Positions 6,119 to 14,106 of a DNA stretch of 36,821 nt are shown here, piece by piece (position 1 is the stretch's first letter; each line of letters starts with the position of its first letter). The DNA is from GCA-2747515 sp964427825 (GTDB lineage: Bacteria; Patescibacteriota; Minisyncoccia; Moranbacterales; GCA-2747515), in NCBI GenBank assembly GCA_964427825.1, contig CAYRUU010000004.1:1-36821 (forward strand), read 5' to 3'. A program made the position numbers and the translations under genes. Below the pieces are notes generated by a model that ran no database searches, was not told the DNA's origin, and saw only the letters and a list, made by a program, of their open reading frames with translations.

Positions 6119-8215
6119 ATGATCACACTTTCCACACCTCTCGCACAACTTCCCCGCGTGACACCGCACCATGCGACGCGACTTGCAAAGATGGGACTCA
6201 CCACCGTACGCGATCTTTTGTATCACTTTCCCTTTCGCTATGAAGACTTTGCGACGATTTATCCCATCACGGACCTCGTAGCAGATACCAACGCCACCAT
6301 TGTTGGCACCGTCACCGACATTGCCGTTAAGCGCCTGCGCGGACGTAAGCTTAGTATTACCACCGTCACACTCACCGACGACACGGGAAATATTTCCGCC
6401 ATGTGGTTCAATCAATCATTTATCGCCACAAGCACGCGCATCGGACAATCCTACCGCCTCAGTGGCAAAGTCGCCTATAACGATCAAAATGGGCTGCATT
6501 TTTCTGCGCCCGCCATTGAACGTGCACAGCGCGAACCCACAAGCACGGGGCGTCTCGTCCCCACCTATCCCGAAACGGCGGGTATCACGTCCAAGTGGTT
6601 GCGCTGGCAGATCCACATGCTCCTCGCGCAAGACGCCCTCACAGTTCCCGATCCGCTGCCGGACAACCTCCGCAAACGACTTCACCTGCCGACACGCATC
6701 CACGCACTCAAACTCATGCACTACCCGCGCACGGACACCGATTACCTCCTCGCACACAAGCGCTTCATGTTTGAAGAGATGCTTCTCCTGCAACTACTCA
6801 TGCTGCGCCTGCGGTCGCGCATCGCTGCGCAACGCGCACCCATCATCCCACGCAATGACGCCCTCATCAAAAAACTACTCGCTACACTGCCATTTACACC
6901 AACCGACGCACAGCGTAAAAGCGCCTTCAGCATTCTCACCGACATGGCGCAGTCCGTGCCGATGCACCGCTTGCTCAACGGCGATGTCGGTGCGGGCAAA
7001 ACGTTGGTCGCGCTCATCGCTGCGCTTGCCGTCGCTGATTGTGGCAAGCAAGTCGCTATTCTCGCGCCCACGGAAGTGTTGGCGCAACAACACTTCGCGA
7101 CATTTGTGAAACTACTTGCACCATTTGACATTGACGTGGCGCTTTTGACAAGCACCTATAAATCGCACGGCACGCACCCCGCATTGCTTCACACTACCAC
7201 GCGCGATGCCCTGCGCACACGCATCCGCACCGGCGCAACGCGCGTGATCATCGGCACGCACGCCCTCCTTCAAGAAGACGTGACATTTTCCGATCTTGCA
7301 CTGATTGTGGTGGACGAACAACATCGCTTTGGCGTGGCGCAACGTGCCGCCCTCACGCAAAAAAGCATCGCCGCGCCGGACGCAACACCCACAACCATCC
7401 CCCACCTCCTCACCATGACCGCAACACCCATTCCGCGCACCTTCGCCTTGGCGCTCTTTGGCGATTTGCACGTGTCCGTTTTGGATGAAAAACCCGGCAA
7501 CCGTAAAGAGATCATCACACGCATCATCCCGCCATCGGCGCAAGAAGAAGCCTACACGCACATCAAAAGTGACATTGACGCCGGACGACAAGCCTATATT
7601 ATTTTGCCGCTCGTGGAAGAATCCGACGCACTCAAAAATGTCAAAGCCGCCACACAGGAATATGAACGTCTCGCTGCGGGCGTGTTTGCCAACTACACAC
7701 TCGGTCTCATGCATGGGCGTCTCAAGTCCAAAGACAAGGAGAAACTCATGAAAGACTTTGCGGAGAATCGCATCAACGTGCTTGTGTCCACATCCGTTGT
7801 GGAGGTCGGCGTGGATGTGCCCAACGCCACCGTGATGGTGATTGAAAATGCGGAACGCTTCGGTCTCTCGCAACTCCACCAATTCCGCGGACGCATCGGA
7901 CGTGGCGATCATCAGTCCTATTGCTTTCTCTTTTCCGCACACGTGCGCAGCCCGCGCCTCCGCGCCCTCGTCACCCATGCCGACGGATTCACGTTGGCGG
8001 AAATTGACCTGAAGCTGCGCGGTCCCGGTGCCTTCCTCGGCACGCGCCAAAGCGGTATCCCCGACGGCGCTATGAAAAACATTACCAACACAAAACTCAT
8101 CGCTCTCACCCGCGACGAAGCAAAACGTATCGTGGAAAACGACCCCCACATGACCGCACACCCGATCTTGCGCGATGCTGTGGATGATCTCGCCACACGA
8201 ACACACTACGAATAA
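6119..8215 (+). CDS. recG: ATP-dependent DNA helicase RecG
   Basis: A 698-residue superfamily 2 helicase that remodels stalled forks and branched recombination intermediates. The N-terminal wedge/OB region (residues 1-135) contains a helix-hairpin-helix-like start (THHATRLAKMGL-type spacing around residues 15-45). The motor has Walker A GDVGAGKT (288-295), APTEVLAQQH, the DEQH box (399-402), TATPIPRT and the C-terminal RecG/Mfd motif FRGRIGRG. Length is normal for RecG. The start is ATG at 6119 after a leader without a Shine-Dalgarno. Its stop codon (8213-8215) is followed with no spacer by the stop codon of the convergent glycosyltransferase gene, so there is no room for an intergenic terminator. 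Confidence 0.97.
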   Translation: MITLSTPLAQLPRVTPHHATRLAKMGLTTVRDLLYHFPFRYEDFATIYPITDLVADTNATIVGTVTDIAVKRLRGRKLSITTVTLTDDTGNISAMWFNQSFIATSTRIGQSYRLSGKVAYNDQNGLHFSAPAIERAQREPTSTGRLVPTYPETAGITSKWLRWQIHMLLAQDALTVPDPLPDNLRKRLHLPTRIHALKLMHYPRTDTDYLLAHKRFMFEEMLLLQLLMLRLRSRIAAQRAPIIPRNDALIKKLLATLPFTPTDAQRKSAFSILTDMAQSVPMHRLLNGDVGAGKTLVALIAALAVADCGKQVAILAPTEVLAQQHFATFVKLLAPFDIDVALLTSTYKSHGTHPALLHTTTRDALRTRIRTGATRVIIGTHALLQEDVTFSDLALIVVDEQHRFGVAQRAALTQKSIAAPDATPTTIPHLLTMTATPIPRTFALALFGDLHVSVLDEKPGNRKEIITRIIPPSAQEEAYTHIKSDIDAGRQAYIILPLVEESDALKNVKAATQEYERLAAGVFANYTLGLMHGRLKSKDKEKLMKDFAENRINVLVSTSVVEVGVDVPNATVMVIENAERFGLSQLHQFRGRIGRGDHQSYCFLFSAHVRSPRLRALVTHADGFTLAEIDLKLRGPGAFLGTRQSGIPDGAMKNITNTKLIALTRDEAKRIVENDPHMTAHPILRDAVDDLATRTHYE

Positions 8216-9388
8216 TCATGCCGCGTCGGTGTCACGATACCGCGCCATCGCACGTGCATATGCCGCCACAAGTTGTTGCGTGCATGTTGCCACACTGTAC
8301 GCATCCCGCGCCACAGCAGTCGCTTGTCGCGCATAGCGCTCACGCATCGCCGCATCTTTGCCCAAGTGCGAAGCGGCGACGACAAACGCACCTTCATCTT
8401 CTTCCGTCAATATACCGGTAGTTCCGTGGCGCACCACATCACCCACACCAGTGGACCGCACCGCAACCACAGGCACACCACACCACATCGCCTCCGTAAT
8501 GATCGTCCCCTGCGTTTCCGATGTGGACGCATACACAAAAACATCACCCGCCGCAAGATAATCCTTCACTGCATCGCGTGCAATCTTTCCGGGAAACAAC
8601 ACACGATCATCCACACGTGCATCGCGGGCAATCGCGCGCAGTGCATCGCGTTCATCACCTTCCCCGCAAAAGAGAAATACTGCCTGTGGCATGCGTAAAA
8701 GCACCTGTGTCATGGCACGCATCAAAAATCGCACATTCTTTTCTTCGGTCAAGCGCGCAATCGTCACAAACACCGTCGCCTCGCGTGCAATAACATGCCG
8801 CCGACGCACGTGTGCGCCATCCGCACCGTCAAAAAGCGCTGCATCCACCGGCGACGGAATGACACTCACACGGTCATGTGTCACGCCCGCTGCACGCATT
8901 ACCCGCACGACGGACTGTGTCGGGGCGATCACGTGATCGCACTTCTGCGCAAAATGCGCAGCGTACTTCATCGCCACATCACCGACAAACCCGTGCGGCA
9001 CCAATGGCACATAGTGCGCATAGCGATCATAGAGTGAGTGCCACGTAAACACTAGTGGCGTCTTTTTGCGCTGTGCCCACCGTCGCCCCTCCGCACCCAA
9101 AAGCGTTGGGTGCTGCACATGCGTCACATCCCATTGCAATTGCTGCAAGAGGTCGTGCAATGCACCGTGCGCATGCGGGTATGCAAGTGTAAACGGCACC
9201 TTTGTCGGTACGGCGACGGCCGGATAGCGATGCACGCCGGGCGCGTCTTCCTCGTGCCCGTCCCACTGCGGCGCAAAAACCGTCACATCATGCCCTGCTT
9301 CCAAAAGTCCGCGACGAAAACCCTCCACGGACGTACTGACGCCGTATGGGTTTGGCAGATAGTTGTTGGTGAAAATCGCGACATGCAT
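8216..9388 (-). CDS. GT4-family glycosyltransferase
   Basis: A 390-residue GT-B fold enzyme. It opens with IFTNNYLPNPYGVSTSVEGF, the acceptor-side pattern of GT4 enzymes. The C-terminal donor domain has FVTIARLTEEKN and SETQGTIITEAMWCGVPVVAV, with the E-x7-E motif that positions the donor nucleotide-sugar. It probably transfers a hexose from a nucleotide sugar to a lipid or glycan at the membrane surface. GDP-mannose, made by the ManC-type enzyme in this window, is one possible donor. It lies 43 bases downstream of the hydrolase gene on the same strand and meets recG stop-to-stop. No Shine-Dalgarno is seen before the ATG. Confidence 0.88.
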   Translation of the reverse strand: MHVAIFTNNYLPNPYGVSTSVEGFRRGLLEAGHDVTVFAPQWDGHEEDAPGVHRYPAVAVPTKVPFTLAYPHAHGALHDLLQQLQWDVTHVQHPTLLGAEGRRWAQRKKTPLVFTWHSLYDRYAHYVPLVPHGFVGDVAMKYAAHFAQKCDHVIAPTQSVVRVMRAAGVTHDRVSVIPSPVDAALFDGADGAHVRRRHVIAREATVFVTIARLTEEKNVRFLMRAMTQVLLRMPQAVFLFCGEGDERDALRAIARDARVDDRVLFPGKIARDAVKDYLAAGDVFVYASTSETQGTIITEAMWCGVPVVAVRSTGVGDVVRHGTTGILTEEDEGAFVVAASHLGKDAAMRERYARQATAVARDAYSVATCTQQLVAAYARAMARYRDTDAA

Positions 9389-9431
9389 AATAGAGGTGTG
9401 GTGTGGGAAAGATCATGACGCGGGTGCCGCG

Positions 9432-10298
9432 TTAACGTTCGCTGTTGAGCACAAATTGCACAACGTCTTGAAAAACATCCTTATGTGCGCCATTGCCCAT
9501 GAAATTATGACTGGCGCGCTTGATCAGGCGCATGTCTTTGTGCGGCGATCCGATGCGCCGATAGATCTTGTCAATACTGCTGCGCGCCACAAGATGATCG
9601 CTCGTTGATTGGATCAAAAACGCTGGCTGTTTCACCTGTTCAATATGTTGAAACGAGTTGCGAATCGCCAAATAGGCTTCAAACGCACTGTTAATCGGAT
9701 ATTTTTGATAAGAGATTAGCTGTGTGATGCTTGCCTGCGTCTTTGTCCATCGCGGGTAGTATTTTTTCTTATAGGAAATAAAACGTTTGGTGATGTAGGC
9801 GATCATCATACCAACGGTTTGAAAACGCATGCGGTACGGAGTGCTCATCAAGATGATCCCGCACACATCGGGGTTTTTTTGCGCCACATGTAGCGCCAAG
9901 TTACCACCCATAGACATCCCGCCCACATAGACGCGTGTATACTGCTTACGCAAACGTTTATAGGCACGATCCACATCCGCTACCCACTGCTCCCACGTGA
10001 CGTTTTCCAAATCCTGCGGACGCGTCCCGTGTCCCGAAAGCAGCGGTGCATCCACCGCAATACCCTGTGCATTCAACTCCTTGCCAAGCACACGCATCTC
10101 ATACGGCGTTGATGTCCACCCATGCACCAACATGACGCACACACCCCCCCTCCCTTTCAAATGAAAGGGTTTGTTGATGATTGCACGATCGTTATCACAG
10201 TTGCGCTGCATATGTGCCGGTATCACCGTGCGACCAATCCGATCCGGGAGTCGCGGCAACCGTATCCATTGCGGTGCTTGTGTGAGATGCTCCATCAT
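9432..10298 (-). CDS. Alpha/beta hydrolase (carboxylesterase/monoacylglycerol lipase type)
   Basis: A 288-residue serine hydrolase by the start chosen here. Oxyanion segment MLVHGWTSTPYEM lies near residue 56. The nucleophile elbow GGMSMGG puts Ser at 129. Asp234 (STSDHLV) and His264 (ASHNF) complete the triad. The closest architecture is the carboxylesterase Est30/serine aminopeptidase group, which acts on short- or medium-chain esters. No signal peptide is visible, so it is probably cytoplasmic. The frame stays open to 10379, but the additional 27 residues have an odd Met/His/Cys-rich composition, so I prefer the ATG pair at 10293-10298. The choice is uncertain because no Shine-Dalgarno marks it. 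A short hairpin and a C7 tract (10144-10170) fall in the coding region. Confidence 0.85.
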   Translation of the reverse strand: MMEHLTQAPQWIRLPRLPDRIGRTVIPAHMQRNCDNDRAIINKPFHLKGRGGVCVMLVHGWTSTPYEMRVLGKELNAQGIAVDAPLLSGHGTRPQDLENVTWEQWVADVDRAYKRLRKQYTRVYVGGMSMGGNLALHVAQKNPDVCGIILMSTPYRMRFQTVGMMIAYITKRFISYKKKYYPRWTKTQASITQLISYQKYPINSAFEAYLAIRNSFQHIEQVKQPAFLIQSTSDHLVARSSIDKIYRRIGSPHKDMRLIKRASHNFMGNGAHKDVFQDVVQFVLNSER

Positions 10299-10413
10299 AA
10301 ATAAAGATAAATGACTACATGAAAAATGGCATGCATCGTGCCATAACATCATCATAACACGACTTACACCATTGAACAATCCTACTACTACAACAGCAAT
10401 CGTTCGTAAGTTT

Positions 10414-10442
10414 TTGACAATGCACGATAAACATGTTACAAT
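10414..10442 (+). promoter_or_regulatory. Consensus promoter in front of a candidate noncoding RNA
   Basis: TTGACA (10414-10419) and TACAAT (10437-10442) are spaced by exactly 17 bases. The same two hexamers with the same spacing precede the tRNA-Lys gene at 11768-11796. The predicted transcript start is near 10449, and no convincing plus-strand protein gene follows. Confidence 0.75.
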
Positions 10443-10448
10443 TACTGT

Positions 10449-10645
10449 GAAAAGTCTTCAGAATAGGGTGCTGAACAACCCCGCACTGATGCAGACGGCA
10501 ACGTACACGCCCAACCGGCGACACCGTGCCATCCGCATCGGTGCGGGCGGCATGAAACCCACCTGGAAAACAGGGAAAATATTTTTTCCGATACTATTTT
10601 CATAGGGATTCATATGTGCTCTTGCAGTGAGGACTTTTCTTTATT
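10449..10645 (+). ncRNA. Candidate structured noncoding RNA, about 195 nt, unassigned
   Basis: The predicted 5' end GAAAAGTCTTC (10449-10459) is complementary over 11 bases, with one G-U pair, to GAGGACTTTTC (10629-10639). This would close the whole molecule, and a T-rich tract follows. Inside are several local hairpins: TGCC-CCGCA-tcgg-TGCGG-GGCA with a 2x2 internal loop (about 10527-10553), CCTG-gaaaa-CAGG, GGAAAA-tatt-TTTTCC and GGGTG/CA-CCC. The promoter starts exactly at this element. Transcription may instead run on to the terminator at 10677-10703. It does not match tmRNA, RNase P or SRP RNA landmarks that I know. A 6S-type RNA fits by size and closing stem but not by the multi-hairpin interior. 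A 38-codon reading frame starting at 10492 exists but looks non-coding. Confidence 0.5.
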
Positions 10646-10676
10646 ACGCGATGTACAGATCTTCTCTCATCATGAT

Positions 10677-10703
10677 AAAAACAGGCGTGTATGCCTGTTT
10701 TTT
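10677..10703. terminator. Bidirectional terminator
   Basis: ACAGGC (10681-10686) and GCCTGT (10693-10698) form a stem flanked by A and T runs on both sides. It can serve the minus-strand membrane protein gene ending at 10715 and any plus-strand transcript from the promoter at 10414. Confidence 0.85.
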
Positions 10704-10714
10704 GTGCCGTGTTT

Positions 10715-11425
10715 TTAGTGATGGATCAAACGCTCAAAAATATCAATCCATCCCTGCTCTTGGCGCACCTCGGGAAGAAAACGCGCCAACTCTCGCAAGA
10801 CAATCACTGGATCCACTTGGTGAAGCGGCACACGCAGATAGGGGCGAAAATACCCGCGCACACGAAAGCTAATCATGCGCGTATGCGGCGGCTCATAGAT
10901 GATCCAAAACGATTCCATGTCGTCAAAAGAATAGATGTTGCGCCCCACGACAATACCGTCATACGTGATGGCGAAATCTGTCACCGTCTGTGGCTGGCGG
11001 AAGTAGAGATATCCCGTGAGGGCAATAAGGATAAAAACGATTGCCATCAAGATACTGTCGGTAAAAATCGCATAGACCACAATCACGCCGATCACCGCAA
11101 GCGCACCAAGGTACCATTGCATATCGTGCGGATAGCGTTCAAACTCTGGACCACGCCAACGCACAAGCACATTGTCTGGAAATTGTTGAATGTAGGGGGA
11201 GTAGTCCGTTTTGTACTCAATATCCTCTTGAAAATCCGGTGTGATGGGATCGCTTTTTTTGGAGAAATCATGTGGCGCCACCTTTGTCTTTGGCGGGGCG
11301 ATCGGCTCTTGTACAAACTCACCCTTGCGCACCGACGGTTCCGCAAGCTCCTCCATCTTCTGCGATCCGCTGCCAAACAAGCGACGAAAAAACGCACTAA
11401 CCTTGGATGGTTCGTACTTGTCCAT
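10715..11425 (-). CDS. Two-helix membrane protein with a C-terminal PH-like domain, function unknown
   Basis: A 236-residue protein. Residues 1-95 are polar and probably unstructured (cytoplasmic). Two membrane helices follow at about 104-122 and 124-142. After them comes a soluble C-terminal segment of about 90 residues (TVTDFAITYDGIVVGRNIYSFDD ..., then a Leu-rich end) whose alternating strand pattern resembles the PH-like domains found after paired helices in small bacterial membrane proteins. No catalytic motif is seen. The ATG at 11423-11425 is chosen because the extended -10 promoter at 11483-11491 would start transcription downstream of the alternative start codons at the 5' end of the frame. 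It is a single-gene unit with its own terminator. Confidence 0.75.
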   Translation of the reverse strand: MDKYEPSKVSAFFRRLFGSGSQKMEELAEPSVRKGEFVQEPIAPPKTKVAPHDFSKKSDPITPDFQEDIEYKTDYSPYIQQFPDNVLVRWRGPEFERYPHDMQWYLGALAVIGVIVVYAIFTDSILMAIVFILIALTGYLYFRQPQTVTDFAITYDGIVVGRNIYSFDDMESFWIIYEPPHTRMISFRVRGYFRPYLRVPLHQVDPVIVLRELARFLPEVRQEQGWIDIFERLIHH

Positions 11426-11482
11426 TTTATTTTCACGCAAATTGACAACCATACGCGCTCTGTTGTATTTTCTTGTGACGTT

Positions 11483-11491
11483 ATTATACCA
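11483..11491 (-). promoter_or_regulatory. Extended -10 promoter (TGGTATAAT)
   Basis: The minus strand reads TGG-TATAAT with a perfect -10 hexamer and no recognisable -35. It lies about 60 bases upstream of the preferred start codon of the membrane protein gene. Confidence 0.65.
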
Positions 11492-11567
11492 CATTTACAA
11501 ACACCCCGCCACATGGTACCATGAGGACTGTAGTATTCCTGTGGATAACACCACAGACATCATGCGA

Positions 11568-11657
11568 GGAGGTGTGGCAGAGTGGTCGATTGCATCGGTC
11601 TTGAAAACCGAAGTCCCTTCACGGGGACCGGGGGTTCGAATCCCTCCGCCTCCGCCA
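11568..11657 (+). tRNA. tRNA-Ser (anticodon UGA)
   Basis: A class II tRNA with acceptor stem GGAGGTG/CGCCTCC (11568-11574 and 11647-11653, one G-U pair), anticodon stem-loop CGGTC-TTGAAAA-CCG with UGA, a long variable arm (GTCCC-TTCAC-GGGGAC) and T arm GGGGG-TTCGAAT-CCCTC. Discriminator G (11654) is followed by an encoded CCA (11655-11657). A possible promoter is TTTACA (11494-11499) and TACCAT (11517-11522), 17 bases apart. Confidence 0.96.
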
Positions 11658-11767
11658 ATGTACAATTTTTCTTTTGCGTGCCCCCTGAAAAAAATTCAAA
11701 AGCAGCTAAAAACTTTGATGCACACGATTTCCACATCTCTTAGAAAGCCGCCATATGTATGTGCACA

Positions 11768-11796
11768 TTGACACGACGCGGTATTTTTATTACAAT
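11768..11796 (+). promoter_or_regulatory. Consensus promoter for tRNA-Lys
   Basis: TTGACA (11768-11773) and TACAAT (11791-11796) are spaced by 17 bases. The tRNA begins 22 bases after the -10 box. Confidence 0.8.
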
Positions 11797-11818
11797 CAAA
11801 AAGTCGTCTTATGGGTAT

Positions 11819-11891
11819 GGGCGCATAGCTCAGTCGGTAGAGCAACTCCCTTTTAAGGAGATGGTCGGGGGTTCAAATCCCTCTGCGCCCA
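11819..11891 (+). tRNA. tRNA-Lys (anticodon UUU)
   Basis: A normal class I cloverleaf: acceptor stem GGGCGCA/TGCGCCC, D arm GCTC-AGTCGGTA-GAGC, anticodon loop CTTTTAA with UUU, T arm GGGGG-TTCAAAT-CCCTC, and discriminator A at 11891. The outermost anticodon-stem pair is A-A (a mismatch). CCA is not encoded; the next bases are CAAAAA. A terminator follows 10 bases downstream. Confidence 0.96.
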
Positions 11892-11901
11892 CAAAAAAAC
11901 A

Positions 11902-11924
11902 ACACGGCATGCGCCGTGTTTTTT
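11902..11924. terminator. Bidirectional terminator between tRNA-Lys and mltG
   Basis: ACACGGC (11902-11908) and GCCGTGT (11913-11919) form a 7-bp stem with a 4-base loop. T runs lie on both strands (11919-11924, and the A run before the stem). It can end the tRNA-Lys transcript and the mltG operon. Confidence 0.88.
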
Positions 11925-11949
11925 GTATGCGAAAGGAGCTGTGTGATAT

Positions 11950-12957
11950 CTACAGTCCATGCTTCGCCTTGTTGGCGACGTGTTCATCAAATGTTGTGGA
12001 AAATACGGTTTCCCCCGTCGTAGCATTGTTCAAGAAAAACACATAGTCTGTTTGTGCAGGCTCTAATGCCGCGCGCACGGAAGACACAGACGGGTTGTTG
12101 ATTGGCCCTGGTGGTAGACCGGGATATTTGTAAGTGTTGTAGGGTGAGTCAATGGCAAGATCTTCCAAAGTGTGTTTAATCTCCGGTTGTCCCGTGATAA
12201 AGTCAATGGTTGCGTCGCTTTGGAGCGGCATGCCGATTGTAAGGCGATTGGCAAACACACCGGCAACAACTTTACGATCGGCGTCCGTGGCAACTTCCCC
12301 TTCAATGATACTGGCGAAAATGATGATGTCATTGAGTGACCTGCCGCTTGCGGTAATGGCGTCATGTAGTGGCGTTTCCACTTTTTTGGCAAATGTCTCC
12401 ACCATCGTCGCAAAAATGGTCTCGGCAGAAGCATCCACGGCAAACATGTAGGTATCCGGAAAAAGGTATCCCTCGGCGGAACCATTGCGCGGTAAAAACG
12501 GAAACCGCGCCAACAGAGCATCCGTCGGTTTGTGCACCACCGCAGCAAACGCGTCACCGGGCAGTCCTTGCGCCGTGAGACGTCGTGCCATTTGTGCTGA
12601 TGTAAACCCTTCTGGAAATGTCACTTTAATATCACTAGCGCGCACAGTCGTCGCTTCTGATGAACGCGTAATCTTATAGACAACTTCACCTAATGTGCTG
12701 TGCGGCGTGATGTCATAGGTGCCGCTACGCAGTTGCCCGCGCACACCGTGCCTCATGCTGTAGTAGTAGAACATACCCCGCCATCGTACGAGATCGCTTT
12801 TTGCCAAATTGCGCCCGACCGTTACAATATCGTCGCCTGGTGCAATGACAAACGGCACTGGCGCTGTGTTGGTTGAGCGCATCGTATGCACCATGTAATC
12901 CCACCCGCACACCGCAACGACAATTACAATTACAAATCCGATGAGTTTTTTCCACAT
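11950..12957 (-). CDS. mltG: Endolytic murein transglycosylase MltG (YceG-like)
   Basis: A membrane-anchored enzyme that cuts nascent peptidoglycan strands and sets their length. The protein is 335 residues from the chosen ATG: a short cytoplasmic start, one membrane helix (about 4-20), a LysM-like region, then the YceG catalytic core. The core shows EGYLFPDTYMF, ASIIEGEV with the predicted catalytic Glu219 (equivalent to Glu218 of E. coli MltG), ANRL, PLQSDATIDF and the family's SPYNTYKYPGLPPGPI motif. The ATG at 12955-12957 lies 13 bases past the stop of the pcm-like gene; the longer frame to 13014 would overlap that gene and adds a non-helical prefix. It is the last gene of the yjbQ-pcm-mltG operon. 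Confidence 0.93.
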   Translation of the reverse strand: MWKKLIGFVIVIVVAVCGWDYMVHTMRSTNTAPVPFVIAPGDDIVTVGRNLAKSDLVRWRGMFYYYSMRHGVRGQLRSGTYDITPHSTLGEVVYKITRSSEATTVRASDIKVTFPEGFTSAQMARRLTAQGLPGDAFAAVVHKPTDALLARFPFLPRNGSAEGYLFPDTYMFAVDASAETIFATMVETFAKKVETPLHDAITASGRSLNDIIIFASIIEGEVATDADRKVVAGVFANRLTIGMPLQSDATIDFITGQPEIKHTLEDLAIDSPYNTYKYPGLPPGPINNPSVSSVRAALEPAQTDYVFFLNNATTGETVFSTTFDEHVANKAKHGL

Positions 12958-12970
12958 AGTATCCGTGTTG

Positions 12971-13585
12971 TTATACCGGGAGAAACTTGATGCTGTCAAA
13001 ACGCGCTTCCACATTATCCTGCACGTTCTCCCGCTTATTAAAATAGTAGATCACATTGTCAATCGGCGCCACCATCACACCATCGTTTTCCAAGAGCGTC
13101 ATGTAGTCATAGAAATGCCACAGGTCGGGATTCACCACAAGGACCCTTTGATACCTTTGCGTGGCGTCAATATCTCCCGCTGACGTGACAAGGCGCAGAT
13201 CAACACTATTATTACGCGTGATAAAGTTGAATTTGGTTACATCTTTTTCCACAGACAATCTGTGTTCCGCCAATGTATCAATCGCCGTTACATGCCCCTC
13301 CGCACCCACAATAAATGCCAACATGGTCACAATCCACCCGCTACCATAGCCCACAACAAGAATACGGTGCCCGCGCGCCGGTTGTAGTAATTCCAACATA
13401 AACGCTGCAACAGACGGCGCCGGCGTCGTCTGTCCAAAACCTACAGCAAGCGGCATATCCGCGGAAGCTGCAAAGCGATACTTGTCCGACACGAATTCCA
13501 ATCTGTTGATTTCAGAAAAAGCGTCAATAATCACATCGGTCTTCAAATAGCCCTTCTCAATCAATTTTTGTGACATCTCACTCAT
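12971..13585 (-). CDS. Protein-L-isoaspartate O-methyltransferase-like protein
   Basis: A 204-residue class I SAM-dependent methyltransferase related to Pcm, which repairs isoaspartyl residues in aged proteins. The family's acceptor-side motif appears as PLAVGFGQTTPAPSVAAFML (canonical GQTIS), followed by the SAM-binding strand-loop ILVVGYGSGW. The C-terminal half is less typical and the SAM loop reads GYGSG in place of the usual GTGSGY. That leaves room for a changed substrate. It lies in an operon 24 bases after yjbQ and 13 bases before mltG. The ATG at 13583-13585 has no Shine-Dalgarno, and a second ATG is at codon 4. Confidence 0.78.
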   Translation of the reverse strand: MSEMSQKLIEKGYLKTDVIIDAFSEINRLEFVSDKYRFAASADMPLAVGFGQTTPAPSVAAFMLELLQPARGHRILVVGYGSGWIVTMLAFIVGAEGHVTAIDTLAEHRLSVEKDVTKFNFITRNNSVDLRLVTSAGDIDATQRYQRVLVVNPDLWHFYDYMTLLENDGVMVAPIDNVIYYFNKRENVQDNVEARFDSIKFLPV

Positions 13586-13609
13586 ACATGCGACCGCGTA
13601 CCTACAAAA

Positions 13610-14050
13610 CTAATCACTGATCACCACAATCACATCACGCTGACGCGAACCATCAAATTCCGCCGCAAGAATACTCTGACGATCCGTCAACACCATACGT
13701 CCGTCAATAAGCGGAACCGTCACTTGATTGCCCGCAATAATCGCCTTGCAATGTGAATGTCCGTTGCTGCGCCCATCACTCTTGATGCCACCTTTTTGCA
13801 ACTCAAACATGTCATGAGAATAGCGATCATCCTGTGGTGCCAAGCGATACAGCACACGCATAAAGTCCTGCAAAAGCATTGGCTCGTTGTGATTGATCAC
13901 AATACTCATCGTCGTATGTTGCGCAAACACAAGCACAAGACCGTCGCGCATGCCGCTATTCTCTACAACTTTTTGCACTTGTTCTGTTAAGTCAATAAAC
14001 TCCACCTCCGTCGTGCTGGAAAATGGAATGGTCTCTTTATAAATTGCCAT
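13610..14050 (-). CDS. yjbQ: YjbQ family (UPF0047) protein
   Basis: A 146-residue member of the YjbQ/UPF0047 family, whose members have been linked to a secondary thiamine-phosphate synthase activity; the true cellular role is unsettled. Diagnostic pieces are FAQHTTMSIVINHNEP (an HTT metal-ligand segment), the D and H residues in LLQDFM and NGHSHCKAI, and the C-terminal block VPLIDGRMVLTDRQSILAAEFDG, matching the family's G-x-W/R-Q-x-I ... EFDGPR ending. It is the first gene of the operon with pcm and mltG, driven by an extended -10 promoter. The leader is A-rich without a clear Shine-Dalgarno. Confidence 0.88.
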   Translation of the reverse strand: MAIYKETIPFSSTTEVEFIDLTEQVQKVVENSGMRDGLVLVFAQHTTMSIVINHNEPMLLQDFMRVLYRLAPQDDRYSHDMFELQKGGIKSDGRSNGHSHCKAIIAGNQVTVPLIDGRMVLTDRQSILAAEFDGSRQRDVIVVISD

Positions 14051-14106
14051 ATGTTTTTCTTATGTGTCGCCGATGTGTCGGTGACCTAGGATACATTACA
14101 TTGTGT

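Noticed and set aside
7112..8206. A 364-codon open frame on the minus strand inside recG
   Set aside because: It is fully antisense to a clear RecG, is rich in Cys/His/Gly with no motif, and has no start signals. It results from the codon bias of recG.
10144..10170. C7 tract and hairpin in the hydrolase gene as a phase-variable switch
   Set aside because: One short homopolymer in an intact gene for a cytoplasmic enzyme is weak evidence, and the frame is continuous.
10372..10605. A 77-codon plus-strand ORF, or its shorter form from 10492, as a small protein such as L34
   Set aside because: The frame starts upstream of the promoter. The short form shares only a vague TYTPNRR piece with L34 and lacks the rest, and the region folds as RNA.
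11483..11522. Divergent shared regulation of the membrane protein gene and tRNA-Ser(UGA)
   Set aside because: The two promoters are close, but the tRNA -10 (TACCAT) is weak and no operator-like palindrome lies between them.
10691..11524. A 277-codon plus-strand frame opposite the two-helix membrane protein gene
   Set aside because: It starts within a terminator hairpin and is antisense to a gene that has its own promoter and terminator.
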